Part shown: one piece after another, positions 24,764 through 33,288 of the stretch
Layout of the letters: each line of letters begins with the position of its first letter
How positions within the stretch are numbered: the stretch's first letter is position 1
Source: an uncultured Brevibacillus sp.
GTDB lineage: Bacteria > Bacillota > Bacilli > Brevibacillales > Brevibacillaceae
NCBI RefSeq assembly: GCF_947502445.1
Contig: NZ_CANMZW010000040.1
Coordinates: forward strand, 1-55,119
DNA: 55,119 nt
Direction of reading: 5' to 3'
Made by a program: the position numbers and the translations under genes
Notes under the pieces: generated by a model
Seen by the model: the letters and a program-made list of their open reading frames with translations, nothing else
Told to the model about the DNA's origin: nothing
The model's database searches: none

Positions 24764-26965
24764 ATGAGTAAAACACTTGTATTGGCGGAAAAGCCTTCCG
24801 TCGGGCGAGATATCGCAAAAGTATTGCAGTGTCACAAAAAAGGAAACGGATTTTTCGAAGGAGATAAATATATTGTCACGTGGGCACTGGGCCATCTCGT
24901 CACGCTAGCCGATCCGGAAGTCTATGGTCAGCAATTCAGCACGTGGAAAATCGAGGATTTGCCGATCATGCCATCTCCACTAAAGCTGGTGGTCATCAAG
25001 GAGAGCAACAAGCAGTTTCATACGGTGAAACAGCAAATGAGACGAAATGATGTACAAGAAATCGTGATTGCAACGGATGCTGGTCGTGAGGGAGAGCTTG
25101 TCGCTCGCTGGATTATTGAGCTGGTGCATGTAAATAAGCCGATCAAGCGTCTCTGGATTTCGTCGGTAACGGATAAGGCGATCAAGGAAGGCTTCCGCAG
25201 CCTAAAGGACGGCAAGGCCTATGAAAATTTGTACGCCTCCGCTGCTGCCCGTGCTGAGGCAGATTGGCTGGTCGGCATCAATGCGACACGTGCGCTTACG
25301 GTTAAGCATAATGCTCAATTATCCTGTGGTCGTGTGCAGACACCGACATTGGCGATTGTGGCCCAAAGAGAAGAAGAAATCCGCCGCTTTACGCCGAAGC
25401 CATTTTACGGACTGTCTGCCATGGCACAGGGACAGATCAAGCTTCAATGGCAGGATCAGCAGACAAAGGACTTCAGAACGTTTTCCAAAGACAAGGCGGA
25501 CCAGCTGCTGACTTCACTTCAACACGTAAAAACAGCTGAGGTCATCGAGGTTAACAAGGCTCATAAAAAAACCTTTGCCCCGCAGCTGTACGATTTGACC
25601 GAGCTGCAAAGGGATGCCAACAAAATGTTTGGCTATTCCGCAAAAGAAACGCTGTCGATTATGCAAGGCTTGTATGAGCATCACAAGGTAGTGACGTACC
25701 CGCGGACAGACTCTCGCTATCTTTCTGCCGACATCGTGGAGACATTGCCAGAGCGAATCAGGGCTGTGCAGATGAAGCCATACGCGCCCATCGCTGCCAA
25801 GCTGTTGCGAGCGCCAATCAAAGTGAACAAATCGTTCGTGGACGATAGCAAGGTATCCGATCACCATGCGATCATACCGACAGAGCAATCCGTTTTTCTG
25901 GGTGATCTGAACGATCGGGAACGGAAGATTTTTGATCTTGTCGTGAAGCGTTTCCTGGCTGTTCTGCTGCCTCCTTTTGAGTATGAGCAGACGACGATTC
26001 AGGTGAAGCTCGGAAGCGAGCTGTTCCTTGCAAAAGGCAAAACGGTCCTCGCCCAAGGCTGGAAGGAAGCGTACGACCACGATGTGGAAGACGAGGATGC
26101 AAAGGATGACGTAGCCGAACAGCTTTTGCCGGCGATTGCAAAAGGCGATCGTCTGCCCATCACTGCGGTTTCCCAAACAAAAGGCGAGACGAAGCCACCG
26201 GAGCCTTTTACAGAGGCAGGTCTTTTGTCAGCGATGGAAAATCCGGCGAAATACATGGCGGGAGAAAGCAAAGAGCTGATCAAAACCATTGGCGAAACGG
26301 GCGGACTCGGTACAGTTGCCACCCGTGCGGATGTGATCGAAAAGCTGTTCAACAGCTTCCTGTTCGAGAAGCGGGGCAAGCATATTTTTGTCACCGCAAA
26401 AGGCAAGCAGCTATTAGAGCTGGTTCCAGATGAAATGCAGTCGCCAACCTTGACGGCGCAGTGGGAACAAAAGCTGGGGGCTATTGCAAAAGGGAGCTTG
26501 AACAAGCAGACCTTCATCGGAGAAATGAAAACGTACGCCAAGGCAGTAGTCAATGAGATCAAGAACAGCGACAAATCATTCCGCCACGACAACCTGACCA
26601 GAAGCAGATGCCCGGAGTGCAACAAGTTTTTGCTGGAGGTAAACGGAAAGCGTGGCAAAATGCTCGTTTGCCAGGATCGCGAGTGCGGCTACCGCAAAGG
26701 GGTCGCCAAGCAGACCAATGCCAGATGTCCACAGTGCCACAAAAGGCTGGAGCTGCGCGGCGAGGGAGAAGGACAAACCTTTGTCTGCGTATGTGGACAC
26801 AGGGAAAAGCTGAGTACCTTCCAGCAGCGGCGGGACAAGGAAAAGGGCAGCAAGGTTTCCAAAAAAGAAGTCGCCAAGTTCTTGAAGGGACAGGATAAGG
26901 ATGCAGGCGAGGGCTTGAACTCAGCTCTGAAGGATGCACTGGCCAAGTTCAAGTTTGATGAATAG
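24764..26965 (+). CDS. topB: DNA topoisomerase III
   Basis: A 733-residue type IA topoisomerase that relaxes and decatenates DNA through single-strand passage. The TOPRIM domain is at the N-terminus (KTLVLAEKPSVGRDIAKVL and ATDAGREGELVARWI), the archaeal/TopoIII-type core follows, and the catalytic Tyr is in VVTYPRTDSRYLS. The C-terminus has one full four-Cys zinc ribbon (CPECNKFLLEV, then CQDRECGYRKG) and a second (CPQCHKRLEL, then CVCGHREK). Length is like B. subtilis TopB. ATG 24764 has AAAGGGTGT upstream; the in-frame GTG 24755 is part of that site. Monocistronic, with a terminator after it. Confidence 0.95.
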   Translation: MSKTLVLAEKPSVGRDIAKVLQCHKKGNGFFEGDKYIVTWALGHLVTLADPEVYGQQFSTWKIEDLPIMPSPLKLVVIKESNKQFHTVKQQMRRNDVQEIVIATDAGREGELVARWIIELVHVNKPIKRLWISSVTDKAIKEGFRSLKDGKAYENLYASAAARAEADWLVGINATRALTVKHNAQLSCGRVQTPTLAIVAQREEEIRRFTPKPFYGLSAMAQGQIKLQWQDQQTKDFRTFSKDKADQLLTSLQHVKTAEVIEVNKAHKKTFAPQLYDLTELQRDANKMFGYSAKETLSIMQGLYEHHKVVTYPRTDSRYLSADIVETLPERIRAVQMKPYAPIAAKLLRAPIKVNKSFVDDSKVSDHHAIIPTEQSVFLGDLNDRERKIFDLVVKRFLAVLLPPFEYEQTTIQVKLGSELFLAKGKTVLAQGWKEAYDHDVEDEDAKDDVAEQLLPAIAKGDRLPITAVSQTKGETKPPEPFTEAGLLSAMENPAKYMAGESKELIKTIGETGGLGTVATRADVIEKLFNSFLFEKRGKHIFVTAKGKQLLELVPDEMQSPTLTAQWEQKLGAIAKGSLNKQTFIGEMKTYAKAVVNEIKNSDKSFRHDNLTRSRCPECNKFLLEVNGKRGKMLVCQDRECGYRKGVAKQTNARCPQCHKRLELRGEGEGQTFVCVCGHREKLSTFQQRRDKEKGSKVSKKEVAKFLKGQDKDAGEGLNSALKDALAKFKFDE

Positions 26966-26984
26966 CAAATACTCGTGACAAGGC

Positions 26985-27022
26985 AACACCCCAAGGCTTC
27001 GAACAAGCTTTGGGGTGTTTTT
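26985..27022. terminator. Bidirectional intrinsic terminator
   Basis: AACACCCCAAGGCTT (26985-26999), a 5-base loop and AAGCTTTGGGGTGTT with one G-U pair form a 15-bp stem followed by T. It serves topB and the convergent lysR gene. Confidence 0.88.
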
Positions 27023-27026
27023 CACG

Positions 27027-27911
27027 TCATACATTCGCCTGAACCATCTGCAAAAACTGCTGCAATCCTTTGGACAGCCATCTTTCCTTGTGGTAACAGG
27101 CATAAATATAGCGTTCTTGCTCAGGTGGCGGGAGGGGGGCACATTCGAGTATGTGATTGTTCACCTCTTCCGTTACCGCCTGTCTGGACAGGAACGAGAT
27201 GCTATTTCCGATCATTAGCGCCCGTTTAATCGATTCCAGAGAATCTAGCTCCATACAGTAATGCAGCTTCAGATTGTGAGCAGAAGCCCACTTGGTTGTC
27301 ATTTGGCTCGTTGTTGAATTCGTGCCGTGAAAAATGAAGGGCTCCTCCACAATATCAATGACATCTATGCTGCTCATGCTGGCAAATCGATGGTTCGCCG
27401 AGTAAACAATCACCAGCTCGTCATCACTCAGCGGCTGAATATGCAGCTTGGGCTCATCGAACGGCTGGGAGGAAATAAATCCGAGATCGATCTGGTGATC
27501 CAGAAGTAGCTGTTGAATGACTGGAGCTGGCTTGATCATCAATTTCACGGACACACCGGGATATTCTCGGCTGAATTGGCTAATCACCTGTGGCAGCATG
27601 TACGTTCCCGGCACATAGCTTGCCCCGATGGTAATCGTTCCACGCCGTGCCTCTCGATATTCCAGCAGCACGCGCTCCGTTTCCTGCGAAAGAGCAGTGA
27701 TTTTGGAAGCATAATGCAGAAGAGCTTTGCCAGCCTCTGTCAGTAAAATCACACCTCCACGCTGCTCAAACAAGCGTACTCCGTAGTTTTCCTCCAGACT
27801 TTTCATATGAAAGGTCACCGTAGGCTGCTTGATTCCCATTACTTCAGCGACTGTAGAGACCTTTTTATATTTGGATAAGAGCATGACGATTTCCAGCTTC
27901 ATAATATTCAT
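27027..27911 (-). CDS. LysR family transcriptional regulator
   Basis: A 294-residue LysR protein. The N-terminal winged helix is LLSKYKKVSTVAEVMGIKQPTVTFHMKSLEENYGVRLFEQRGGVILLTEAG, and a two-lobed ligand domain follows (GTITIGASYVPGTYMLPQVISQFSREYPGVSVKL). The start at 27911 has GAGGTG nine bases upstream on the - strand. It is divergent from an ABC importer operon, with LysR-type dyads in the intergenic region, so it most likely activates that operon in response to the transported compound or its metabolite. Confidence 0.9.
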   Translation of the reverse strand: MNIMKLEIVMLLSKYKKVSTVAEVMGIKQPTVTFHMKSLEENYGVRLFEQRGGVILLTEAGKALLHYASKITALSQETERVLLEYREARRGTITIGASYVPGTYMLPQVISQFSREYPGVSVKLMIKPAPVIQQLLLDHQIDLGFISSQPFDEPKLHIQPLSDDELVIVYSANHRFASMSSIDVIDIVEEPFIFHGTNSTTSQMTTKWASAHNLKLHYCMELDSLESIKRALMIGNSISFLSRQAVTEEVNNHILECAPLPPPEQERYIYACYHKERWLSKGLQQFLQMVQANV

Positions 27912-27975
27912 GGCGCGTTCACCTCACGAGTATCTTCCCGATTCCCCTGAACTTTTCGCCCCTATTATAGAGAAA

Positions 27976-27995
27976 ATCTATGAGAACAAATAGAT
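27976..27995. promoter_or_regulatory. LysR-type operator candidate
   Basis: ATCTAT (27976-27981), 8 bases, ATAGAT (27990-27995) is a perfect dyad of T-N11-A kind. An overlapping second dyad (ATAGA, then TCTAT) begins a few bases upstream. It lies in the 185-base region between lysR and the ABC operon. Confidence 0.5.
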
Positions 27996-28096
27996 CATAA
28001 TAGAAAATTTAACGATGATGAGACAAAAGGTTAACAATAGCAAAAAACTTCTGCCGTACACTCATAGTAGATTCGCAAACAGGAAGGATTGCAGGT

Positions 28097-29083
28097 ATGG
28101 ATCTAATCGTAAAGCAACTAACCAAGTCCTTTGGAGCCATGCAAGCGCTCCAGCCACTTGATCTGCATATTCGTTCAGGGGAATTTACGACATTGCTCGG
28201 TCCGTCCGGTTGCGGCAAGACTACCTTGCTGAGAATGATTGCCGGATTGGAAACCCCAGATAGCGGCGAAATCTGGCTCGACGACGAGTGCGTGTTTTCC
28301 TCAGAGAAAGGGGCGTTCAAGCCCGTTCATAAACGTGGGCTGGGCATGGTGTTTCAAGACTTCGCACTTTGGCCGCATTTGACTGTGTACGAAAATGTTG
28401 CCTTTGGATTGAGAGCGGCAAAACAAACGACCGGGATGCGGGAGCGAGTCATGGACGCGATTGAGGCTGTGCGACTGCAAGGTCTGGAGCAGCGCTATCC
28501 CAGTCAGCTCTCTGGTGGGCAACAGCAGCGAGTGGCTTTCGCGAGAGCGATTGCGGTGGAGCCGAAGCTGATTTTGTTTGACGAGCCACTGAGCGCGCTA
28601 GATGCTCTGTTGCGAGATGAGATGCGGGCCGAGCTATTGCATCTGGTGCAATCACGGGGACTTACCGCGATCTATGTTACGCACGATCAGCTGGAAGCGA
28701 TGTCGATGTCAGACCTCATTTTGGTCATGCAGGCGGGCAAGGTGCTGCAAAAAGGAGCGCCAGAGACGATCTACCATCGTCCAACCGAACCATTCGTAGC
28801 GAGGTTTGTAGGGAAATCCAACTGGATTGAGCCAGATGAGCGGATGATTCGCCCGGAGAGACTGCGTTGGACAGGTCGCCCGGGAGATCTGAGCTGGTCG
28901 ACTGAGGTGAAACGGGTGAGCTACTTGGGAGATCGGTATGAGATCACGCTGGAGCTTGCGAATGGGACCGTATGGGTCGCTTACCATGACCAGCGCTTAC
29001 GGGTAGGAGATCGTGCCATTGTATATGTGTCATCAAATGAAATTCATTCGATTCAACCAATAAAGGAGGCAGTTAACGTATGA
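28097..29083 (+). CDS. ABC importer ATPase of the PotA/FbpC type
   Basis: A 328-residue ATPase with GPSGCGKTT (Walker A, about residues 37-45), MVFQDFALWPHLTVYENVAFGL (Q-loop), LSGGQQQRVAFARA, LILFDEPLSALD and TAIYVTHDQLEAMSMSD. A C-terminal TOBE-like regulatory domain (about 255-325) is present, as in iron, polyamine, thiamine and aminoethylphosphonate importers. It opens a three-gene transporter operon and overlaps the binding-protein gene by 4 bases (ATGA). The substrate class cannot be fixed from this protein alone. Confidence 0.88.
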   Translation: MDLIVKQLTKSFGAMQALQPLDLHIRSGEFTTLLGPSGCGKTTLLRMIAGLETPDSGEIWLDDECVFSSEKGAFKPVHKRGLGMVFQDFALWPHLTVYENVAFGLRAAKQTTGMRERVMDAIEAVRLQGLEQRYPSQLSGGQQQRVAFARAIAVEPKLILFDEPLSALDALLRDEMRAELLHLVQSRGLTAIYVTHDQLEAMSMSDLILVMQAGKVLQKGAPETIYHRPTEPFVARFVGKSNWIEPDERMIRPERLRWTGRPGDLSWSTEVKRVSYLGDRYEITLELANGTVWVAYHDQRLRVGDRAIVYVSSNEIHSIQPIKEAVNV

Positions 29084-30177
29084 AAGCTTCAAAAAAGATG
29101 GGTCGAGTAAGTAAGTCCGTACTCATGACCATGACGATGAGTCTCGCGCTGCTCGTAACAGCTTGTGGAAGCAGCACAACTGGCAGCAATGCACCGAAGG
29201 AAGCGCAAACCACTACACAGACTGCTCCGGCACCAGCTCCTGCTACGGAAGCAGCAAAACCGAAATCGGACAAACTGACCGTTTATGTGGCTGGCCCAGG
29301 TAAGATGGCTGCCAAGATCAAGGAAGATTTTGAAGCCAAAACAGGTGTGAAGGTCGAGCAATTCGATGGCACTACAGGTAAAATCCTTGCTCGTCTGGAA
29401 GCAGAGAAAAGCAACCCGGTAGCTGACGTCGTAATCCTCGCGTCCTGGTCATCCGGAATCGCACTCAAGGAACAGGGACTGACTCAAAGCTACGATGGTG
29501 CACAGAATGCGGACAAGCTCTACGACACTTGGGTGGACAAGGAAAAGCATTTGTTTGGCTACAGTGCATCTGCTCTGGGCATCACCTACAATACAAAGCT
29601 GGTTAGCAAACCGCCTGTCGAGTGGGCGGATTTGGCTAAACCGGAATGGAAAGGCGTAGTCAATATTCCTGACCCGTCCTTGTCGGGATCTGCACTCGAT
29701 TTTATCTCCGGTTATTTGAATGAGCACGGAGATGGCGGCTGGACGCTGTTTAAATCGCTGAAATCGAACAACGTGGCAATGGCTGGTGCCAACAAAGAGG
29801 CACTTGATCCTGTCATTACAGGTGCAAAAAGCGTTGTCATGGCTGGTGTCGATTACATGGCATACGAAGCGATGGCAAAAGGCGAGCATGTCAACATCAT
29901 GTACCCGGAAAGCGGTACCGTAATTAACCCGCGTCCGGCTATGATCATGAAGGATGCGAAAAATCTGGAGAATGCAAAGCTGTTTATGGATTATTTGCTC
30001 TCTGATGAAGCACAAAAGGTCGTTGCAGACAACTATCTGCTCCCTGGTCGTGCGGATATCCCGGCACATGAAAGCCGTAGCCAAGCAAAAGACATCAAGC
30101 TGCTGAAATATGACTGGAACTGGATGACAGAAAAAGGTCCTGCGATCACTTCTGAGTTTTTGGGGATTTATAAATAA
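29080..30177 (+). CDS. ABC importer substrate-binding lipoprotein (FbpA/PotD-like fold)
   Basis: A 365-residue lipoprotein. The signal peptide ends in the lipobox LVTAC (Cys at about residue 29), followed by a Thr/Pro/Ala-rich spacer (KEAQTTTQTAPAPAPATEAAKP), then a two-lobed binding domain (KLTVYVAGPGKMAAKIKEDFEAKTGVKVEQFDGTTGKILARLEAEKSNPVADVVILAS, and later MYPESGTVINPRPAMIMKDAKNLENAKLFMDYLLSDEAQK). That pattern is shared by iron(III), thiamine and 2-aminoethylphosphonate binders. The twin Tyr pair expected of many ferric-binding members is not evident, so iron is not assured. GGAGG precedes ATG 29080. Confidence 0.85.
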   Translation: MKASKKMGRVSKSVLMTMTMSLALLVTACGSSTTGSNAPKEAQTTTQTAPAPAPATEAAKPKSDKLTVYVAGPGKMAAKIKEDFEAKTGVKVEQFDGTTGKILARLEAEKSNPVADVVILASWSSGIALKEQGLTQSYDGAQNADKLYDTWVDKEKHLFGYSASALGITYNTKLVSKPPVEWADLAKPEWKGVVNIPDPSLSGSALDFISGYLNEHGDGGWTLFKSLKSNNVAMAGANKEALDPVITGAKSVVMAGVDYMAYEAMAKGEHVNIMYPESGTVINPRPAMIMKDAKNLENAKLFMDYLLSDEAQKVVADNYLLPGRADIPAHESRSQAKDIKLLKYDWNWMTEKGPAITSEFLGIYK

Positions 30178-30192
30178 AACACGGGAGTTATT

Positions 30193-31854
30193 ATGAAGAC
30201 TTCTACAAGAAAAAATCTGTCGTGGGGTGTGACGCTGGCACTTGTGCTGATGACATTGCTTGTCGTCGTGCCCCTGCTTTTTATTTTGCTAGAGAGCGTC
30301 ACCCCGAATGACCAGCTGAATCTGCTGGCACCACTCCAGGTAATACTCGACTCCGAGCTAAGCGTGGTGCTAACGAATTCCATCCTTCTCGGCTTTTGGG
30401 TTGTAGGTGGAGCTTCCTTATTGGCGCTGCCGATGGCTTTTTTAACAGCAAAAACGAGCTTGGCCAAGCATAAATGGCTGGATGTCGTGCTAATTATTCC
30501 GTTTATGACCCCGCCCTATATTGGGGCGATGGGCTGGATGCTGTTTATGCAGCGTCGCGGCTTTTTGGAGCAGATGCTCCCACTAATGGAAGAGTGGACG
30601 CCGTACTTTTTCTCTCTGTTCGGAATGGTTACGATTATGAGTCTGCATTTGTTCCCGTTTCTGTATTTGATTTTGCGCAATTCGCTGCGTCGGATCGGGG
30701 CAGGTTACGAGGAAGCCGGTGCTGTATACGGGGGCGGGTTTGTCTACCGTTTCCGCAAAATCATCGTTCCGCTGCTGCTCGGCAGTTATGCGATGGGGGC
30801 ACTGCTCGTCTTTGTTAAAACGATTGCGGAGTTTGGTACGCCTGCCACCTTTGGGCGCAAAATCGGCTATCACGTTTTAACGAGTGAAATTCACCGATTT
30901 ACGTCCAGCTGGCCGATTGATTTCAGTAAAGCGACTGCGCTTGCTTCCGTTTTATTGGCTACCTGCCTTTTGTTTTGGTATGTCCAAAATTTGATTTCAC
31001 GCCGCTATGACTATCAGACGCTGGGTGGCAAAGGCTCCAAGCTGAAAATCATTCCACTCAAAGGCTGGGGACTGGCTGCGGCGTGGGGTTATATCGTCTT
31101 ATTGCTTGCGACCTCTATTGGCATCCCGTATTTCTCGATCGTGGTTGCGTCGCTGCAAAAGCTGCGCGGTGATGGTCTGAGCTGGGGAAATTTCACGCTA
31201 GAGCATTATGGAAAGCTGCTCACCTGGGGTTCTCCAGGCATGGAAGCATTGGTAAACAGTCTTGGACTTGCCTTGATTACCGCCACAATCTCAGTGGTTG
31301 TCGGAACTTTTTTGGCGATGCAAATCAAGCACACGAATCGTGCTTCTGAAAAGGTGACAGATGTATTCAGCCTGTTGCCGAATACCGTTCCCGGAATTGT
31401 CACGGTGGTCGGGCTGATTTTGTTATGGAACGCCCCGTGGATGCCGATCAAAATCTACAATACGTACTGGATGGTCGTGCTCACGTATGTGGTGCTTTTC
31501 ATACCGTACACGGTGCAATACGTAAAATCGGGCTATCAACAAATCGATGCTTCCTTGACCAATGCGGGCCGAGTATTTGGCGGGACCTCTTGGTATACGT
31601 TTCGCAGAGTCATACTGCCGCTGCTCGTGCCGAGTATGCTGGCAGGCTGGATGATGACGTTTACGATCTCGATTCGTGAATTGGTCGCATCCCTACTTAT
31701 TTTACCGCCGTCGATGAAGGTTTCGGCTACGTATATTTACGCGCAGTTTGAGCAGGGCGAGGTTTCACTTGGGATGGCAATGGCTGTCATTTCCGTTGGA
31801 CTTACAACGATTGTGCTGGCTGTGATGAACTATCGAGGCGCTGACAGGACGTGA
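30193..31854 (+). CDS. Fused two-domain ABC importer permease (ThiP/FbpB-like)
   Basis: A 553-residue permease with about 12 transmembrane segments in two halves, each with its own EAA loop: EEAGAVYGGGFVYRFRKIIVPLL near residue 175 and TNAGRVFGGTSWYTFRRVILPLLVP near residue 455. One chain thus makes the whole membrane channel for the ATPase and lipoprotein encoded upstream. The start is ATG 30193, 15 bases after the lipoprotein gene, with GGAG upstream. The next gene begins 4 bases after its stop, so all four are likely one transcript. Confidence 0.88.
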   Translation: MKTSTRKNLSWGVTLALVLMTLLVVVPLLFILLESVTPNDQLNLLAPLQVILDSELSVVLTNSILLGFWVVGGASLLALPMAFLTAKTSLAKHKWLDVVLIIPFMTPPYIGAMGWMLFMQRRGFLEQMLPLMEEWTPYFFSLFGMVTIMSLHLFPFLYLILRNSLRRIGAGYEEAGAVYGGGFVYRFRKIIVPLLLGSYAMGALLVFVKTIAEFGTPATFGRKIGYHVLTSEIHRFTSSWPIDFSKATALASVLLATCLLFWYVQNLISRRYDYQTLGGKGSKLKIIPLKGWGLAAAWGYIVLLLATSIGIPYFSIVVASLQKLRGDGLSWGNFTLEHYGKLLTWGSPGMEALVNSLGLALITATISVVVGTFLAMQIKHTNRASEKVTDVFSLLPNTVPGIVTVVGLILLWNAPWMPIKIYNTYWMVVLTYVVLFIPYTVQYVKSGYQQIDASLTNAGRVFGGTSWYTFRRVILPLLVPSMLAGWMMTFTISIRELVASLLILPPSMKVSATYIYAQFEQGEVSLGMAMAVISVGLTTIVLAVMNYRGADRT

Positions 31855-31858
31855 TGTA

Positions 31859-33133
31859 ATGTTTCAGATTGAGGTTTGGGGCGGTGCAGGTGAGCATGGC
31901 CGCTCATGCTACTACGTCCAGTTTGAACAGCGAGCTGTACTGCTGGATTGTGGTGTGAAAAAGGGACCAGAAGAGATGTATCCTCTGCTGGATGCTGCCA
32001 AGGCTCGCGAGCTGAGCTGCGTTTTTTTGTCCCATGCGCATGAAGATCACTCCATGGCGGTACCGCTACTGTATCGTGATGGGTATACAGGGGTAGTTTG
32101 GACGACACGCTCCACTGCACAGCAGCTCGACAACTATTTTGCTAGCTGGCAAAAATATGTGCAGGACGCCGGGTACGAGCTGCCTTATACAGAGGAACAT
32201 ATTGAGCAAGTGCGTTACCGGTTTGTAGAGGACATGGCAGCGCCTGGACAATGGTTTACGATTGAGCCAGGGCTTGAGGCGTGCTGGGGTGCCAGCGGAC
32301 ATTTGACAGGCTCGATCTGGCTTTTGCTCAAGAATGACGGCAAAACGCTTTTTTACTCAGGCGACTACAGTCCGGATTCCAAGCTGCTTATTTCGGATTT
32401 GCCCAGTCCAGAGTATGTGCACGACCTTCCATTTGCGATCATGGATGCAGCCTACGCCGATGATGAAACAGGGCAGGGGCAGCTGATAAAAGAGTTCGTT
32501 GCCACATGCGAACAAGTGCTAGAGCGGGGCGGACATGTATGGCTGCCTGTGCCGAGATTTGGCAGGGGGCATGAATTGATCGAAATAGTAGCCGAGGCAT
32601 TCCCCGATACACAAATCGTCTGTGATGAGCGACTGGAGCAAGGTTTCCAGGCCTTGTTTGGAGAGGAGCTTTGGCTAAAGGCAGAGAGGGTAGGGCCATA
32701 CAAAGAGATGTGGGGCAGCCGAGTACAGGTGCTGGGCCAGGAGCAAATCAGGCAAAAAAGTGTTCATTCAGACAAGACGATCTTCCTGACGGCAGACCCG
32801 ATGCTGCAATCGAAAGACGCAGCCAACTTGCTGGAAGCTTTTCAGAGCAAACCGGAAAATGCAATCATTTTGACAGGTCACGTCTATCCGGGGACTTGCG
32901 CGGCTCGACTGTTAGCAGAGGGGCAGCCTGGTGTGCAAGTAACCCGCCACCGGTACAAAATCCATCAAGGGCTCCCGGAAGTAGCAAGGATGCTCGATCA
33001 GCTAAAGCCAAAGTCGACGCTGCTCGTACATTCTCCAAAAGAGAAGACAGATCGATTGCAAGCAAAGCTCGTTGCTCAGGGCTACAAAAATATGCTTTCC
33101 TGCATGCCAGGTGATCGGATTGTGATTGAGTAA
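31859..33133 (+). CDS. MBL-fold hydrolase of beta-CASP-like type
   Basis: A 424-residue metallo-beta-lactamase-fold protein. Motif 2 is SHAHEDHS (about residues 60-67), motif 3 His in GASGHLTGSIWLLL, motif 4 Asp in LFYSGDYSPDS. The middle part resembles a reduced beta-CASP domain (VWLPVPRFGRGHELIEIVAEAF, then IILTGHVYPGTCAARLL), and the end (STLLVHSPKEKTDRLQAKLVAQG) fits the RNA-specificity region of RNase J and CPSF-like nucleases. A nuclease or phosphodiesterase role is therefore inferred. It is the last gene of the ABC operon, which is unusual for this class. Confidence 0.78.
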   Translation: MFQIEVWGGAGEHGRSCYYVQFEQRAVLLDCGVKKGPEEMYPLLDAAKARELSCVFLSHAHEDHSMAVPLLYRDGYTGVVWTTRSTAQQLDNYFASWQKYVQDAGYELPYTEEHIEQVRYRFVEDMAAPGQWFTIEPGLEACWGASGHLTGSIWLLLKNDGKTLFYSGDYSPDSKLLISDLPSPEYVHDLPFAIMDAAYADDETGQGQLIKEFVATCEQVLERGGHVWLPVPRFGRGHELIEIVAEAFPDTQIVCDERLEQGFQALFGEELWLKAERVGPYKEMWGSRVQVLGQEQIRQKSVHSDKTIFLTADPMLQSKDAANLLEAFQSKPENAIILTGHVYPGTCAARLLAEGQPGVQVTRHRYKIHQGLPEVARMLDQLKPKSTLLVHSPKEKTDRLQAKLVAQGYKNMLSCMPGDRIVIE

Positions 33134-33160
33134 GAAAGCTGCCAGCGGTAGCTTTCTTTT
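33132..33160 (+). terminator. Intrinsic terminator after the MBL gene
   Basis: AAGAAAGCTGCC, a short AGC loop and GGTAGCTTTCTT with one G-U pair, then T-rich sequence, begin right at the stop codon. Confidence 0.8.
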
Positions 33161-33240
33161 TATATGGCTCCATTCATCGGGTGTGGCAAAAAGGGAACAG
33201 GACAGCTATCTATGGCATGCGGGTTTTGCTATACTGGTTA

Positions 33241-33263
33241 TTGATAATGATAACCGTTATCAA
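33241..33263 (+). promoter_or_regulatory. Fur box before the Btr-like gene
   Basis: TTGATAATGATAACCGTTAT CAA (one 23-base site) is a near-perfect Fur operator: GATAATGATAA followed by its inverted half. A TATACT -10-like element lies about 12 bases upstream. Iron repression of the activator gene is expected. Confidence 0.85.
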
Positions 33264-33288
33264 ATGAACGAGAGGGGGAGTCGATTCG

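Noticed and set aside
25514..26176. 220-codon antisense frame inside topB
   Set aside because: It is the mirror of a well-supported coding frame and has no ribosome site or domain.
25999..26658. 219-codon antisense frame inside topB
   Set aside because: Ser-rich composition typical of a reverse-complement shadow; no start signal.
29080..30177. Calling the importer a ferric iron system
   Set aside because: The fold is shared with several substrates and the paired Tyr ligands are not evident; there is no Fur box upstream.
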